Part shown: positions 48,889-61,500 of the stretch, one piece after another
Position numbering within the stretch: position 1 is the stretch's first letter
How the letters are laid out: every line of letters starts with the position of its first letter
DNA from: Aphidius gifuensis
Taxonomy: Eukaryota > Arthropoda > Insecta > Hymenoptera > Braconidae
Assembly: GCF_014905175.1 (NCBI RefSeq)
Contig: NC_057791.1
Span: forward strand, 21,180,537 to 21,244,536
Direction: 5' to 3'
Length of the DNA stretch: 64,000 nt
The notes under the pieces: model-generated
What the model was told of the DNA's origin: nothing
Database searches by the model: none
The model's input: only the letters and a program-made list of their open reading frames with translations
Program-made: the position numbers and the translations under genes

Positions 48889-49032
48889 TATTATTAGAAT
48901 TGTATTGTTCAATACACTACTCAACTGATTAGATTTTATATCAAAGAGTTTTTCGGTTGTTTTATTTTTTTGTTATTTATTTTATTTTCCTTCTGTAGGA
49001 AAAGTGATAATCTTTGAAAGCACTAAACACAG
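48889..49032 (+). repeat. Dispersed repeat family B, copy 1
   Basis: It shares a long near-identical stretch with 54293-54445: attgtattgttcaatacac, then tactcaactgattagatttt, atcaaagagttt and ggaaaagtgataatctttg. A more diverged copy lies at 53923-54063. All three are in the same orientation. No coding potential or terminal inverted repeat is visible. Confidence 0.75.
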
Positions 49033-50329
49033 AATACAAAATAATTTATTATAAAATTTCTAAAAACATCATATAATTTATTTTCAACTGTCTGTTAATT
49101 TATTTAAAAAACAAAAAAAAATATAAGTTAACTTTATAAAGTTTTACTACTATACAATTGTTGATTTATAAAAGATGAAAATTAAATTTACGATTTTATA
49201 AATTAAATTTTCACAATAAAAAATAATAGAAAGAAAAAACTTTTTATACTTTATTCTTTGTATATATAAAATCTAAATCTAAAAGTAAAATTTGTTTTGC
49301 ATAATTTAATTTTGTAAAATTAAAATTATAAATTATTAATAATAAATTAAAATATGAATATTGTTTATTTTATTTTTGTTCTACTTGTTGATTGAATTTA
49401 TTTGAAATATCAAAGTTTACTCAAACAACTGTTCAAACCAAAATCTGCACGATTGACTATTCAAACATTCTTATTCCTTCCAAGATAGTATACATATTTC
49501 ATCATATATTTTCATGATAATATTCAATAGATCCATCAGCAAATAAAGTTACCTGAGACCCACAGGCACGTACTTGCGTATTATACATATTTGTTTTTCT
49601 CATTCTCAACATGGCATTCAAATTTTATTATTATCCTTTTTTATTATTATTTTATATTTTAAAAATTCCTTGATACACACGTGCAAGTGACACATCACAA
49701 ACTTTTTCTTTTTTCAACTGAGATTTTCCCAGCTTACTTTTTTGTGTTTGATTTTTTCTTTTTCTTTACTCTTTTTTTTAAAAAAAAAAAACAAATAACT
49801 CAAACTTATGTTGATTCAGACATTCTGTTAAAATAAAAATAAATCAAAAAAAAAAAATAACTAAACAAAGTTTTTCCTGGCGAAATGAGAAAGAAAATAA
49901 AAGTCAATTTAACCGAGTATTAAAAATAAATTATATAATTTTCCGTATAATTATTTTAAATATTTTTGGTGAATTGAAAATTTATTCAAATTAAATCATT
50001 GTACTTATTCAATGAAATTGAAATTCGATATACGTAAATTAATCGGAAAATTTAAATTAAGATACCACGAAAGCAAATAATCAAGTAGTTTCCAGAAAAT
50101 AGCTGATTGTTTTCCAATACGACTATTTGTGATATTCAAAATGAAAAGAAATTTAAATTAAATAAATGAATACAAAAGTTTAGAGATATAAATTAAAATA
50201 AATAATGTTTTAAATATTGCATTGGGGATAATATTGATTACTCAATAATACGGAAATATGCAAAATAAATAAAAATAATAATTAAACAAGGAAAATACTC
50301 AGTGGCATTGGAATTTGTTATAAAAATGA

Positions 50330-50890
50330 ATTTAAATTTTCTGCAATTTGAGTTATTTGAATTTTATTAACGAGCATGTGTTGCAATTAAAAAATATAAT
50401 AATTTTCAATCAATTACACTCTAAAGAGCGAGCTTTCAAATACAGAATTGAGCTTTTTTTTTTTTTTGTTTTTTTAAATTTATTTTTCTCCCAACAAATA
50501 AACTGGAATTTAAACAAAAAAAATGAAAATGTATTTAAAAAAAATAACAAGTTGATTAAATTTATGGAATTTATATTTATTTATTTTTTTGTATTTACAT
50601 TTGATAATTTATTGTCAATTGGCTATTAATTTAATTTCAAAGAAAAAAATTATTCAATTAACATAAAATTTATATTATTTTTATTAATTTTACAAAAAAT
50701 GACTTGAATTTTTTGCAGTTTAAATCTATCAACATAATCGTTTTGCAATTATAAAAAAATCAATAATAATTTTCGATCCATTACGCTTTCAAGCCAGCTT
50801 TCAAATACAGAATTGAGCTTTTTTTTTTTTTCTTTTAATATTTATTTGTTCCACAACAAATGAAGCTGAATTTTAAAAATAAAAATAAAA
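50330..50890 (+). repeat. Local direct duplication (about 200-bp unit)
   Basis: Units at about 50330-50530 and 50695-50890 share aatttgag/gcagttt-type starts, aataattttc, and gctttcaaatacagaattga followed by a T run. About 360 bp separates them. The shared block has no coding signal. Confidence 0.65.
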
Positions 50891-50920
50891 AAATTCAACG
50901 AGTTTATATACGAACATTTC

Positions 50921-51164
50921 TTCACCCGAGTCTTTTGGAGAAACGGCCGAAAAAATTTTTCCTCGTCGGAGATCTCGGAGAAATTTCAGAGTTACTAAGG
51001 AAACGATCGGAGTAATCGCCGAGAAATATTATCACCAGGGATATCAGATTAATTAGAAAAAAAAATTTTTTACAAATCAGGACATTTAATATTAAAAAGA
51101 CATTATCAGGACATTCGTTCCTAAATCAAGACATCCTGATAGGATTTTGCATATGGTAACCCTA
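50921..51164 (-). mobile_element. Repeat family A, copy 3 (inverted)
   Basis: Read on the minus strand it has the TAGGGTTACCATATG terminus (ending here at 51164), the gtcctgat words and the ctccgatcgtttcc / ggccgtttctcc core of the copies at 30.3 and 31.3 kb. It lacks the nested MITE of copy 2. It confirms the family limits on one side. Confidence 0.75.
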
Positions 51165-51336
51165 ATAACGTGCTATAGCCAAGAAGACTAGAGACCTCAG
51201 AGGTACAATACATGACAATTGTAAGCATTGGTGAAAGTTATCCGAGAAGTCCATTTAGCTCTATAAGCTAAACTTTTCGTTGCTAAATAATTTAAATAAA
51301 ATTAATTTTTTAAATCATGTCGATGCTTCAATTTTA

Positions 51337-51437
51337 TCAAACTCATTTTATGCATTTTTATAAAAGTATACTTTTATAAAAATGCACAAATTGAGTTTGA
51401 AAATTTTTTTAGGATTTCGCATAATATGGTAACCCTA
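51337..51437 (-). mobile_element. Second family A terminus with a 36-bp perfect palindrome
   Basis: On the minus strand this starts with TAGGGTTACCATAT (plus-strand end 51437), the same terminus as family A. It contains a perfect palindrome at 51351-51386 whose half is tgcatttttataaaagta. The outer flanks tcaaactca and tgagtttga extend the foldback to about 51337-51400. It is probably a related, mostly deleted element. Confidence 0.65.
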
Positions 51438-53922
51438 TATATATTAGTGTTTATCAAATTTATAAATAAAACATTTTTTACTTTTCAATATGATCATTGG
51501 GTTCATACATCACTCAACTATATCAATAGCATTTTAAAAAATTAAATATTTTCATTTTCAAATTTCCAAATATCCCTCTACCTTTTTCCGGATCATTATA
51601 AATTTTTTGCCAATTATAAAGAGTGATATTATTTTTTATACATCAAATCTCAAACTTTTTTCCTTGAGCTTTTTTATCACTGAGCTATCAAAAAAAAAAA
51701 AAAAAAAAATAGAATCAGTGATAAATGTAAGCAGCTTTTCAATTTTTTAAAATATCTTTTAGTATTATTTTTTTTCTTTATAATATATCTTCATACTGTC
51801 ATATAATTTGATTTTAAATTTTTAATATAATTTATTTGTTTATTTATTTAAATTATATTAATATTTCATGAAATGCATTATCGAATTTTCAAACTATCTC
51901 AAAAACAAAAAAATTATATGTTTTTTTATTGGAGTCAAGTTTGTTGCTTGTCAGCCAAATCTACACTGGTATAGGATAAATTTATTCCGCCTCAATTGAA
52001 CAGCCTCGACAGGGTCAGGGCTCTTTGTTTTAAAAAAAAACAAAAAAAAATTTTCAATAAAACACATACTTTTCAAACAATTCAACATATTTTATTTCAA
52101 AAAAAAAAAAAAATATAAAAAATAATAATATAACTCAAATACGTGCACACACACTGTCATCTTGAAGACTTACTTTTATTACTTATTTAAATTCTGCTCG
52201 AAAAATGACAGTCGTAAAGCCAAATCTTTTGCAATTTATTGATTTTTTTTTTCATTTTCATTACACAGATAATAAAATATAAAAATCAATTATTCATTTT
52301 TTTTTTTAGCACGTAAAAAAAAAAACATTTCATGTAGTCATAAATTTTATTTGCAATTTTTTGTGACAATTTAAATTGTGGAAATTTGCGATCGTAGGAA
52401 GACAGTGACATCGAAAACATTATATTTTAGGGTGAATCAGGATAACAAGTTCAGCTGAAAGTTTGGAGCCATCTAGTCATGTAGTCTAGCCAAATAAAAG
52501 TGCTACCAAAGTTACAATATCCAAACCAACAACAAGACATAAAAACGTACTTTTTATATATATTTTTTTTTCCCCATTCAACTCGATGATAGTTCAGCAA
52601 ACCCATGCCATTTTTTTTTTGTCATAGAATTTTCTTCTTTTTCATTCTTTTTCTATTGTTTTCGTTACATTATTTTTTTTTTTATTTGTTGTCTTGTGTA
52701 AGTTTTCGATTTCGAAACTTTGACATATATTGAATTTGAATTTTTATAATATTTTATGATAAAAAAAATTTTAAAACTTTTAAAAAAACTTTATATTGTA
52801 AATTTATGATATAATGCTAAACTCTTTTTCTATCAGAGAATTTTTCAGGCGTAAATAAAAGTTCATTAAAACATTTAACGATTTTATAAAATTGTTTAAA
52901 TTATTTTCGATTGATCAGTTGACTGTTTTTTTTATTGTCACCACTGTCAATAGTCGGGTTTTAATATTACACTTGAAATAATTTAAATTCTCGGCAATTT
53001 TATTCGATAAAAAAAAAGGAATAAAAAGAGAAAATTATACTTACAATTCAACTCACGTTTCACGAGAAGAAATAAAAATTAAATTACAGAAGACTTGTCT
53101 TGAAAAATAATTATTTTGTATGTAGTGCTTTTACACAATCAACATTACTCAAAAATTGACTCACTATTATTTATTTATTCTATATAAATTAACAAAATAA
53201 AATCTCCATTTATTTTGCATTTAAATAAATATTAACTTATTATTTTTTATCTCAGAATTTTTGGATATTATTCAGTACTTGTAATAATCTGATATTGATA
53301 AATATTATTACGTGTTATAAATTTTTTTACAACTGTATTTATCATATAAAAAAAAAAAATATATTTATGGAAATTCTTTGAGCTTTTAGTAGTTTAGAAT
53401 TTTTCAAGCAACATCGTTCGTCACGTCGTAAAAAAAAAGCTACGACGCAAATGTATATTTGTCAAAGTCATGATAAAATTGTGTTAAAAAAATTTATTAT
53501 TTTCAATTATATTTTATCAATTTATTTATAATAATAAATGTAATAATTTTTATAAATCAACATATTCATGTTAATGTATACAAATGATACCTGTCAAATT
53601 TATTAGTCTGTATAAAGACACTCGAGCTTTCAACCCTCAAGGGAGAGCAAAAAAAGATTTACCAAAACGATCATAAACCAAATGAAATTGATACAGTCTT
53701 CTTTTTTATTTTTTATTTCATTTTATGCCGAGTGAAAGAAAGTGAACACTCAAAGAAAACTCAAAAGATTCATCTAGGTGATTAGTTTCTTTGTTTTTTT
53801 TTTATTTCTTTTCAATGTTTTGTTTTCATTTTCTTTTCATTTAGGTTTTTTTATTTTTTAAAAACTTTTGTTTATAGAATAATTGAGTTTTTTTTTATGA
53901 GTTTTCAATTTTATTATTAAAA
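51438..53922. other. Noncoding AT-rich DNA
   Basis: No gene was recognised. GC-richer patches at 51930-52025 and 52380-52560 may be conserved noncoding sequence or unlinked exons. I could not attach a protein or RNA family to them. Confidence 0.55.
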
Positions 53923-54063
53923 TTCTACTGTTTTACACTAATCAACTGATTAGATTTTTTTTTTTTTAATCAAAAAGCTTGTTTGTTTGTTGTTGTTTTC
54001 TTTTATTTATTTATTTTTCTTTTTACAAAGGAAAAGTGATGATCTTTGGGTTTTCAAACACCC
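53923..54063 (+). repeat. Dispersed repeat family B, copy 2 (diverged)
   Basis: It keeps actaatcaactgattagatt, a tgtttgttgttg stretch and ggaaaagtgatgatctttgg in the same order as the other two copies, with longer T runs and more substitutions. It lies 370 bp left of copy 3. Confidence 0.6.
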
Positions 54064-54292
54064 AAATGATTTTTATCATGGAATTTTACTGATACATTTT
54101 TTATCATTGATATATTTTAATTAATTTTATATAATTATTATTTATTTGAATTTACAGAATATAAAAACCCCCTGAATATTATCCATATTATGGATTTCCA
54201 ACCGAAACGTTTGTTGTTAAATAAATAAATACAGAAGATCAATCTCTGATAGTACAGTTATATTATTAATATTACTATTGATAATATATTTC

Positions 54293-54445
54293 TAAAATTG
54301 TATTGTTCAATACACTACTCAACTGATTAGATTTTATATCAAAGAGTTTGTTTGTTGTTTTATTTTTTTGTTATTTATTTTATTTTCCTTCCGTATAGGA
54401 AAAGTGATAATCTTTGGGCTTTGAAAGCACCAAAACGGAAGTGAT
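54293..54445 (+). repeat. Dispersed repeat family B, copy 3
   Basis: Nearly identical to copy 1 at 48889 over most of its length, 5.4 kb away. After ggaaaagtgataatctttgg it continues gctttgaaagcacc, as copy 1 does in part. The high identity suggests recent spread or gene conversion. Confidence 0.75.
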
Positions 54446-54579
54446 TTTTATAATCTGGCTTTCGGCCAGTTTAGGCATGAGTCTTTATCTGTTAAAATAT
54501 CATTAAAAAAAAAAAAGAGACGAGTAATGGAATAAAGTTTCATATAAAAACCTCTCTTTTATTTATTTTTTTTTTTCAC

Positions 54580-55480
54580 GCAGATTATTGCTTGCCGCAG
54601 GACTCACATCAGTTGTTTGCTTGTCTGTCAAAGGATCAATTGTATATATATAGTCTATCGAACAGTCATACCATCACTCTCCCTCTCTCTCTCTGATTCT
54701 ATTCTTTTTTTTTCGATCTCTTTTTTTTTATCCACTCTCGCATTGAATTGAACTTGACGCATTTTCGTGAAACCAAGGAAGCATCCTACGCTTACTTTTT
54801 CACCCTCGACTCTTTTCTCAAAATAAAAAAAAAAAAAATTATTTTTATCTTACTTCGACTTGATTGTCCCCAACCCCTCAAACAACAGTCCCCAGATTTA
54901 TCCTCGATTACACAAATAATCGCACTAAAAAAGAAAAAATCAAAAAAAAAAATTCAGAAAATTTTAATTTTAATCTTATAAAAAAAACAAAAAATAAATC
55001 AATATTAAAAAATTAATTTATTATATAATAAATTACATTAAAATAAATAATTCTTTTTTTCGAAATTGATTTATTATATAATATCAATTTTATATATTTT
55101 TCCATCGTAAATATTTTATTATTTTTTTCATCAAATATATTTTTTATTATTTAAATAATAAAAAAAAAAAAATATAAATATATGTATTTCGAAGTGTTGT
55201 AAAACTGGGATCTTTGAAAAAGAGTGAGATAAAATAGAAAAAAAGGGGATATAATTTTCCAAGGGTCATTGAGGAAAATTGTCCTGCGCAGAAAATAAAT
55301 TTTCAAGCTAAAATGAAGAAGCAAAACTGAGTAAGCTAGAGAGTGTTGTGCGAAGGCGCGAATCAGGGGGTCGGTAGCCGTCGTCGTCGTCGTCGTCGTC
55401 GCGGCCATCCGCACCCAGTGGTAAAAATTTTAGTTGTATACGACCACCCACGCACGTAGTACGCACACGGTTGCTCCACG
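54580..55480 (+). promoter_or_regulatory. Promoter-like GC-rich region, probably for the Corin-like gene
   Basis: A tatatatata box at about 54643-54652 is followed by an Inr-like gaacagtcat near 54660 and by a CT-repeat (GAGA-type) tract at 54676-54697. A second GC-rich block at 55320-55480 has a (gtc)n run at about 55378-55402 and an E-box cacgtg near 55477. The first coding exon of the Corin-like gene (58571) follows a splice acceptor, so a 5' UTR exon must lie upstream. A candidate noncoding exon, attgcag|attaactgg ... ttattt|gtaagt, is at about 55837-55877. The linkage is inference. Confidence 0.35.
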
Positions 55481-58400
55481 TGTGCACTCATTATTATCTT
55501 AAATTAAAATAACATCTTTTTACATTTATTAATTTTTATAATTATATTTTTTTTTTGTTTTGCTTATTTATTTTTAATTTTCAACTGCACTTTATAAATT
55601 TTTCATTAATATATTTTAATTTATTCATTTAAAAGTTTAATTTAAATAAAAAAATATAATAATAATATGAAAAACTAGTATATCAATTTGATTGTTAAAG
55701 TTTTTTTTTTTTTTTAGTTGTTTTAATTTTTGTTTATTGGTGATAAATATTGAATTTATTTTATCGCTATTATGGTCAAATTTAAAATGAAAAATTTTCA
55801 TAATTGGTTGGTGACAACTTGCTTGGAAAATTGCAGATTAACTGGAGTCTACTAAAACATAACTGGCCATTAATTATTTGTAAGTATTTATAATTTAATT
55901 AATTATTAAAATTAAAAATAAAATAGTATTATATGAATGATTAATTGATATTTTTTTTTTAAGAGATATTTTTGTGTTAATTAATTAAGACAAATGAGGT
56001 TTACTTTAATGTATAGTGTATTTTTGTGTTAAATTTTTCGTAATTTTAATATCTTATTTAATGTCAAACGTCAGCGAAAATATCCGACGTAATCATCACT
56101 TGGGGTGGAAGTACTCTAAAGAGACAAAATTACTAAAGCTAAGAAACAGATGAGTCTTGAGACTAATGAAAACTACTAAAAACTTATTAACATAGTGCAT
56201 AGCTGGTTTATATTTTATCTCAAATTTTCATGTTCGTAATAAACTCGTTAATAACTTGAAAAAAAAAATATAATAATAATTCTTTTTTAAATTATAATTA
56301 AAGTCTCTATTTTATCTGATGCATTTTTTTTTTTTTTTTTTTTTTCGATATAACGTGGGGAAAATGGGAAAAGAGAACACATTTTTATTTAAAATAAATG
56401 CGTTTTTTAATCGTAAATTGAATTTTTTAATTTCATAACTTAGTAATGTATAAAAATTATATTTTTAATAACTTTGCATACTTTTAAAATCATGAATAAT
56501 TGTAAAAAAAAATATATAATTATTTTTATAATTTTTTATAAACTTTTAAAAATTAAAAATACGAGTTTTTAAATTTATCTCGAGTTGTTTTAGCAACGAC
56601 ATATAATTTATTTATTTGAAAAGATAAAAAAAAATATATAAAAACTGAAAAAAAAATGACTAGAATTTACAGATTTCGAAGTTTTGAATATCGAAATGAT
56701 TTAAAGCTGTGAAATGTTTTTTTACTGTTATCTGAACTGTCAAAAAGCTTTGTTTTTTATTTTTTCATTTCAATATTTTTTTTAAAACTAATTTATTTTT
56801 ATCATGTACCTGTCATTTTCTGATATTTCATTTGATTTATTTTTTCCTTTAATTTATTTTTCACATTTCATTCAATCAGATAACAATAATTTTACAGTAT
56901 TGATTTTTCTTCAATCAAAATCTTGAAAATAAAAAATCATTTTTAATTAATACTGTCTTGTCGTTATTGAATTTTCTGTAACGACAATTTAAATCAAAAT
57001 AAAAAAAAAAAAAATTCTATATATAATTGAGCTTTTAACGGTAAATTAATGACAACCACTAAGTGTCTACTCAACGTCAATGTGGCTAACAATTTTTATC
57101 ATACAAAAAATATCTTTTTACCAATAGCCAAAAATAATTATCAAAAGAAAAGAATTTCCAATCACAAAATACCGTCTTCACAAATAAAAATCATGACATT
57201 TTTTTTGTTACATCAATTTACAATATAAAAAAAAAAATGTCATAAAGTTCCAAACATTGATCCGAGGACTCAAAAAAAATAATAAAAATAATAATAATAA
57301 AAAAAAAAATGACATTTATATATCAAGGGATAAAATCGTTTTGTCTTTTTCCAATATTTTTTTCATATAAAAATTGAAAAAAAAAAAAATAATAATTGCA
57401 TTGAATAGAAAGTTAGATAAGCCAAGTTGAGCTTTCTTTTTGAAATTTTTTTTGATATATACATTTGATGCATGACAAAGAGTATAAATAACCCTGGAAT
57501 TCAGTGAATATGTTAATGCATTTCATACAATTTTGTCCTTTATAAAATATTTATTATATATTTTATGTATTTTTAATTAATAGTTATATAATGACGACAT
57601 TTGTGTCTTTCTAAATCAGTATATACGACTCATTAGTCGCTCGTTTTAATGGTGGATTTTGCTTGCAGCAAATCAGAATTATACTCTATTGATATTGAAT
57701 AGATAATTTCGTGTTTGATATATTTGCTATTTAGCACAATATTCAAATACCATATATATAAGTCTTATATTTTTTTCGAAATGATATAAACAATAGCCGT
57801 ATTAATTTATCAGCTTTGGCATTTATGTTTGCAAATTTATAATATTTACCTTCAATTTTATTCAATTAATTTTATCAAAGTATAAAGTTAAATTTATTTT
57901 TTATTTTTTTACAAGAAATTTGATGCATTAAATATAAAATTTAGCAATTTTAAGTTTTAAATTCAGTCAAATTCACTTCGATAAAGTTTTAATCTATTTT
58001 TTTTTCTTTAAATCAATTTTTAGCAAGTTTTTTGATAAAAAAAATTCATAATAGACTTGATAATTTTTAAAAATTTTATTCTTTTCTTATAATTTAATTT
58101 ACGTTCATTTTTTGATGTAAAAAAAAAAATTAAATATAATATTGAACAAGTAGAAAAGTTTAAATTTAGTCAGCCATAATTTATCTGTCTGAAATTTTGT
58201 CTTTTTTTTTTTATTTAACAATTTTGTTTATTTATAAAAAAAAAATTTCAAAGGCAAATTTAGTTAAAATATCAAGGTCTTTTTATCGTTTTATTATTAT
58301 TGTTATCATTTTTTTTTTATGTAGATGAATTGAAATATTATTTATGACTTGAAAAAAAAAAATATAGCAGATCAGTTTTATGTGTCCAATTGCCGTGATA

Positions 58401-58570
58401 AATTGCTTTTATGCGACAAACGAGATTTTAAATTTCAAACGATGTACACAATTAATCGTCGAATATTTTTTAAAAAATATTTACTACTATGTTTCTAAAT
58501 TTATTTATCATTAAAAAAAATATCATAAAAATTAATTTTTATTATTATTTTTAATTTTTAGTTGTGCAAA
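55480..58570. other. Probable 5' intron of the Corin-like gene
   Basis: AT-rich sequence without coding signal. It includes a repeat at about 58127-58275 (attgaacaagtagaaaagtt, then taaatttagtcagcc) that recurs at about 63805-63950. The splice acceptor of the first coding exon is at its end (tttttag, then ttgtgcaaa before the ATG). Confidence 0.45.
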
Positions 58571-61500
58571 ATGTCCAGACCGGAAGATAAAATTATTGAC
58601 CACACTTCTGAAGGAAGGTAATATTAATATTTAAATTAAATTATACAATACTCCATTTGCACGATGATTATTATTTTTAATTAATGTGGTAATGAGTTCT
58701 TAATATCAAAAGTAATAAGTGAAAATGTAATTTATAAAAGCACGAGTAAAAAATGGTTTGAAAAAAGGAAAAAAAAAAAAAAAACAGATCTCATGTTTAT
58801 TGAATAATACCAAGAGGTAAATATTCAAGCATTTTAATTTACTATGAACTCACTCGGTTTCACTTAATTACCTCGACCTCTGGGGGTATGAGTTTATGTA
58901 TGGCAATATGCACGACTTGTACCAAGGGTACTCTTTGCCATCATCAAATATCCAAACTAAATAGTCCATGTGCAAATTAATTTACAAATAGTCAATAAAT
59001 AAACCCTTAATAAAGATATCCATTAAATTTTATATAAATTTAACAGAATATTTATTAATCTATTTTTATTATCAATATAATTTTTATTCATTTTTCAATA
59101 ATTTATTTGAAATTTAATTTAATCATTATAATATATTTTTAGAAAATTTTATACACGTTATTTAATTCAATAAAAAACGTTAAAATATTTTTTTATAACA
59201 CCAGATAATTTATTTTTCATTGTCTGTTGATTTAATTTTAATAAAATTAATTAATTTAACAGGAAATTCATTATTACAATTTTTTTTATTCAAAAAATAT
59301 ATACATTATTAATAAATTATTCAAAACACCATTATATAATTCATTTTTAATAATTTTCAAATTAAGTCAAAAATGAAAATTTAAAACTCATAATTATAAA
59401 ACTATTTTTAACATAAAAAAAAAAGTTAATTGCTAAATTTCCAATGAAAATTAAATTTATACAAAATAATTTATTCTGGAATTTTTAAAAAATTATAATA
59501 AACTTATTTTTTTTCTGAAATAAAAATATCATTTTATGTATACATTATTTAATTAAATAATTATATAAAAAAAATTTCTATTAAATTTTTTAAATACACT
59601 GTATTATTATGTTTCAAGAATGCAAATTAAAATATCATAAAAATTTTAATTAACAATTTAAATAGTTTTAATCTTGGACAAATAATTTTTTTTTAATTTT
59701 TCATATATACTCCATATTGAAATGATAAAATATATTAATTTTTTTATTTAGACAAAGCAGAACAAATAGTGTAGCACTTCCGGCATGTGGTTCTTTTTTG
59801 CCAGTGGGTGGAAATCACCAACAGCCACCACTGCCGAGACGTCATTCTGAAACCCCAACAGTGAGTATTGGGTCAATAACAATTTCAATATAAACCACTT
59901 GAAATATATATTTTCAACTTATAGTAGAAAATTTTATCTACATCTCAAGCGCAAATGCACTCTGCAATTTTTTTTTAATACACTTTGATGACATACTCAT
60001 CATAATATTAAATTGTAATTTTAAATTTTTCATATTTTTATTATTATCATCCATAAATTCAATGTCATTTTCAATTATAAAATAAATCTATCTATTATTA
60101 TTATTATTTACCTATTATTTCATATTTCATTTAAATATTTTTTTTTTTAAATTATCATTTATCCATTATTAAAATATTAAATACATATAAAATAAAATAA
60201 TCTTCTTTTTACAAATTTAACAATATAAAAAGCTCAGTCTATCTATTACTCTCCATGCGATAAAATAATAATAATAATAAAAATTTTCTATTATTTCCTT
60301 TATTTTTTAGTAGTTACATTTTTTCATTGTTTATACTATTTGCTAGTAACGACAGCGCGTTTCGTTGCAGATTCAACGAGCCCGAATTGAGTCAAAAGAA
60401 CCGAGGTGGAAGATAAATTAAAATAATAATAATAAATATTTTTTTTTCTTTGCTATGTATCCTATATAAAAGAGAAAAAAAAAAATGTTAAAATAACAAA
60501 AAAAAACGTACATACATAGGGCTAGAAAAAAGAGATGTAGTAAAAAAGAAAAAAAATAATAAAAAAAAAAAAATATACAGCTAAAGCTGGGGTAGAGCTT
60601 TAGCCCAGAAACACCTCTTTTCGCAACAAACGGCCTGGCTCACATAAACGCAAATACACACAATATATAGATATACATATTCACATGTATACACAAATAC
60701 TTTTACAATTGCATAAGCAACCAGTGACACCAACACATACTCCAAGGTCAAACACGAGCCTCATGCACAATGTGAATTCAAGCTCCCTGAACTCATTGGA
60801 CTCGTTGAATTGAATATGATAAATAAAATAAGCTAGTGTCACGATCATTGACATGCTTTAAATAATAATAATAATAATAGTCAAATCAAAATATCAATTT
60901 CATAGTAATTATACACAGATTATTTAAAAATTTATTATGTTTTTTTATTTAGTAAAAAATTTATCATAGCTTTATTATTTATTTTTGAAAATTTTTCATT
61001 TTTTTTTTTTTTATAAATAATTTTGATTCTATTTCAAGAATTTATTGTTATATTGTAAATTAGGTTCGTCGAATTCCACCACCGATACCAGCAAGAATGA
61101 ACAATGAACCGCCAATTTTTTTAACAAATAATAATACACTAAAATGTGATGATCATAAAGCTGAAGTTGTTAAACAATGTGATGTTAATGAACGACAATC
61201 TTGGCAGTGTACAACAAGTACATCAAATAAAAAATTAATTGATATTGAAAAATCAAGATATTCTGATAAAAATTGTCAAGTTAAAAAGCTCAATAAAAAT
61301 GCTGAATTTTCAACAAGTAAATTTGATGATGATGATGGTGATGATGATGATGATAGTGTAGGAAATTTTGAGTGTAATCAAGAAGAACACTTGGAGTCAA
61401 GTTTTAATGAATTACAAAAAGCTGCACGTGATCTTGAAAAACGTTTACTTCATAATGATAATGAGCCAATCAATAATCAGAAAATAAATTCAATAAATTT

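Noticed and set aside
55378..55402. (gtc)n run as a coding repeat in an 87-codon minus-strand ORF
   Set aside because: The ORF is Thr/Ala from the simple repeat followed by Phe/Tyr from A/T runs, without domain or splice support; the run is better seen as a microsatellite in a promoter-like region.
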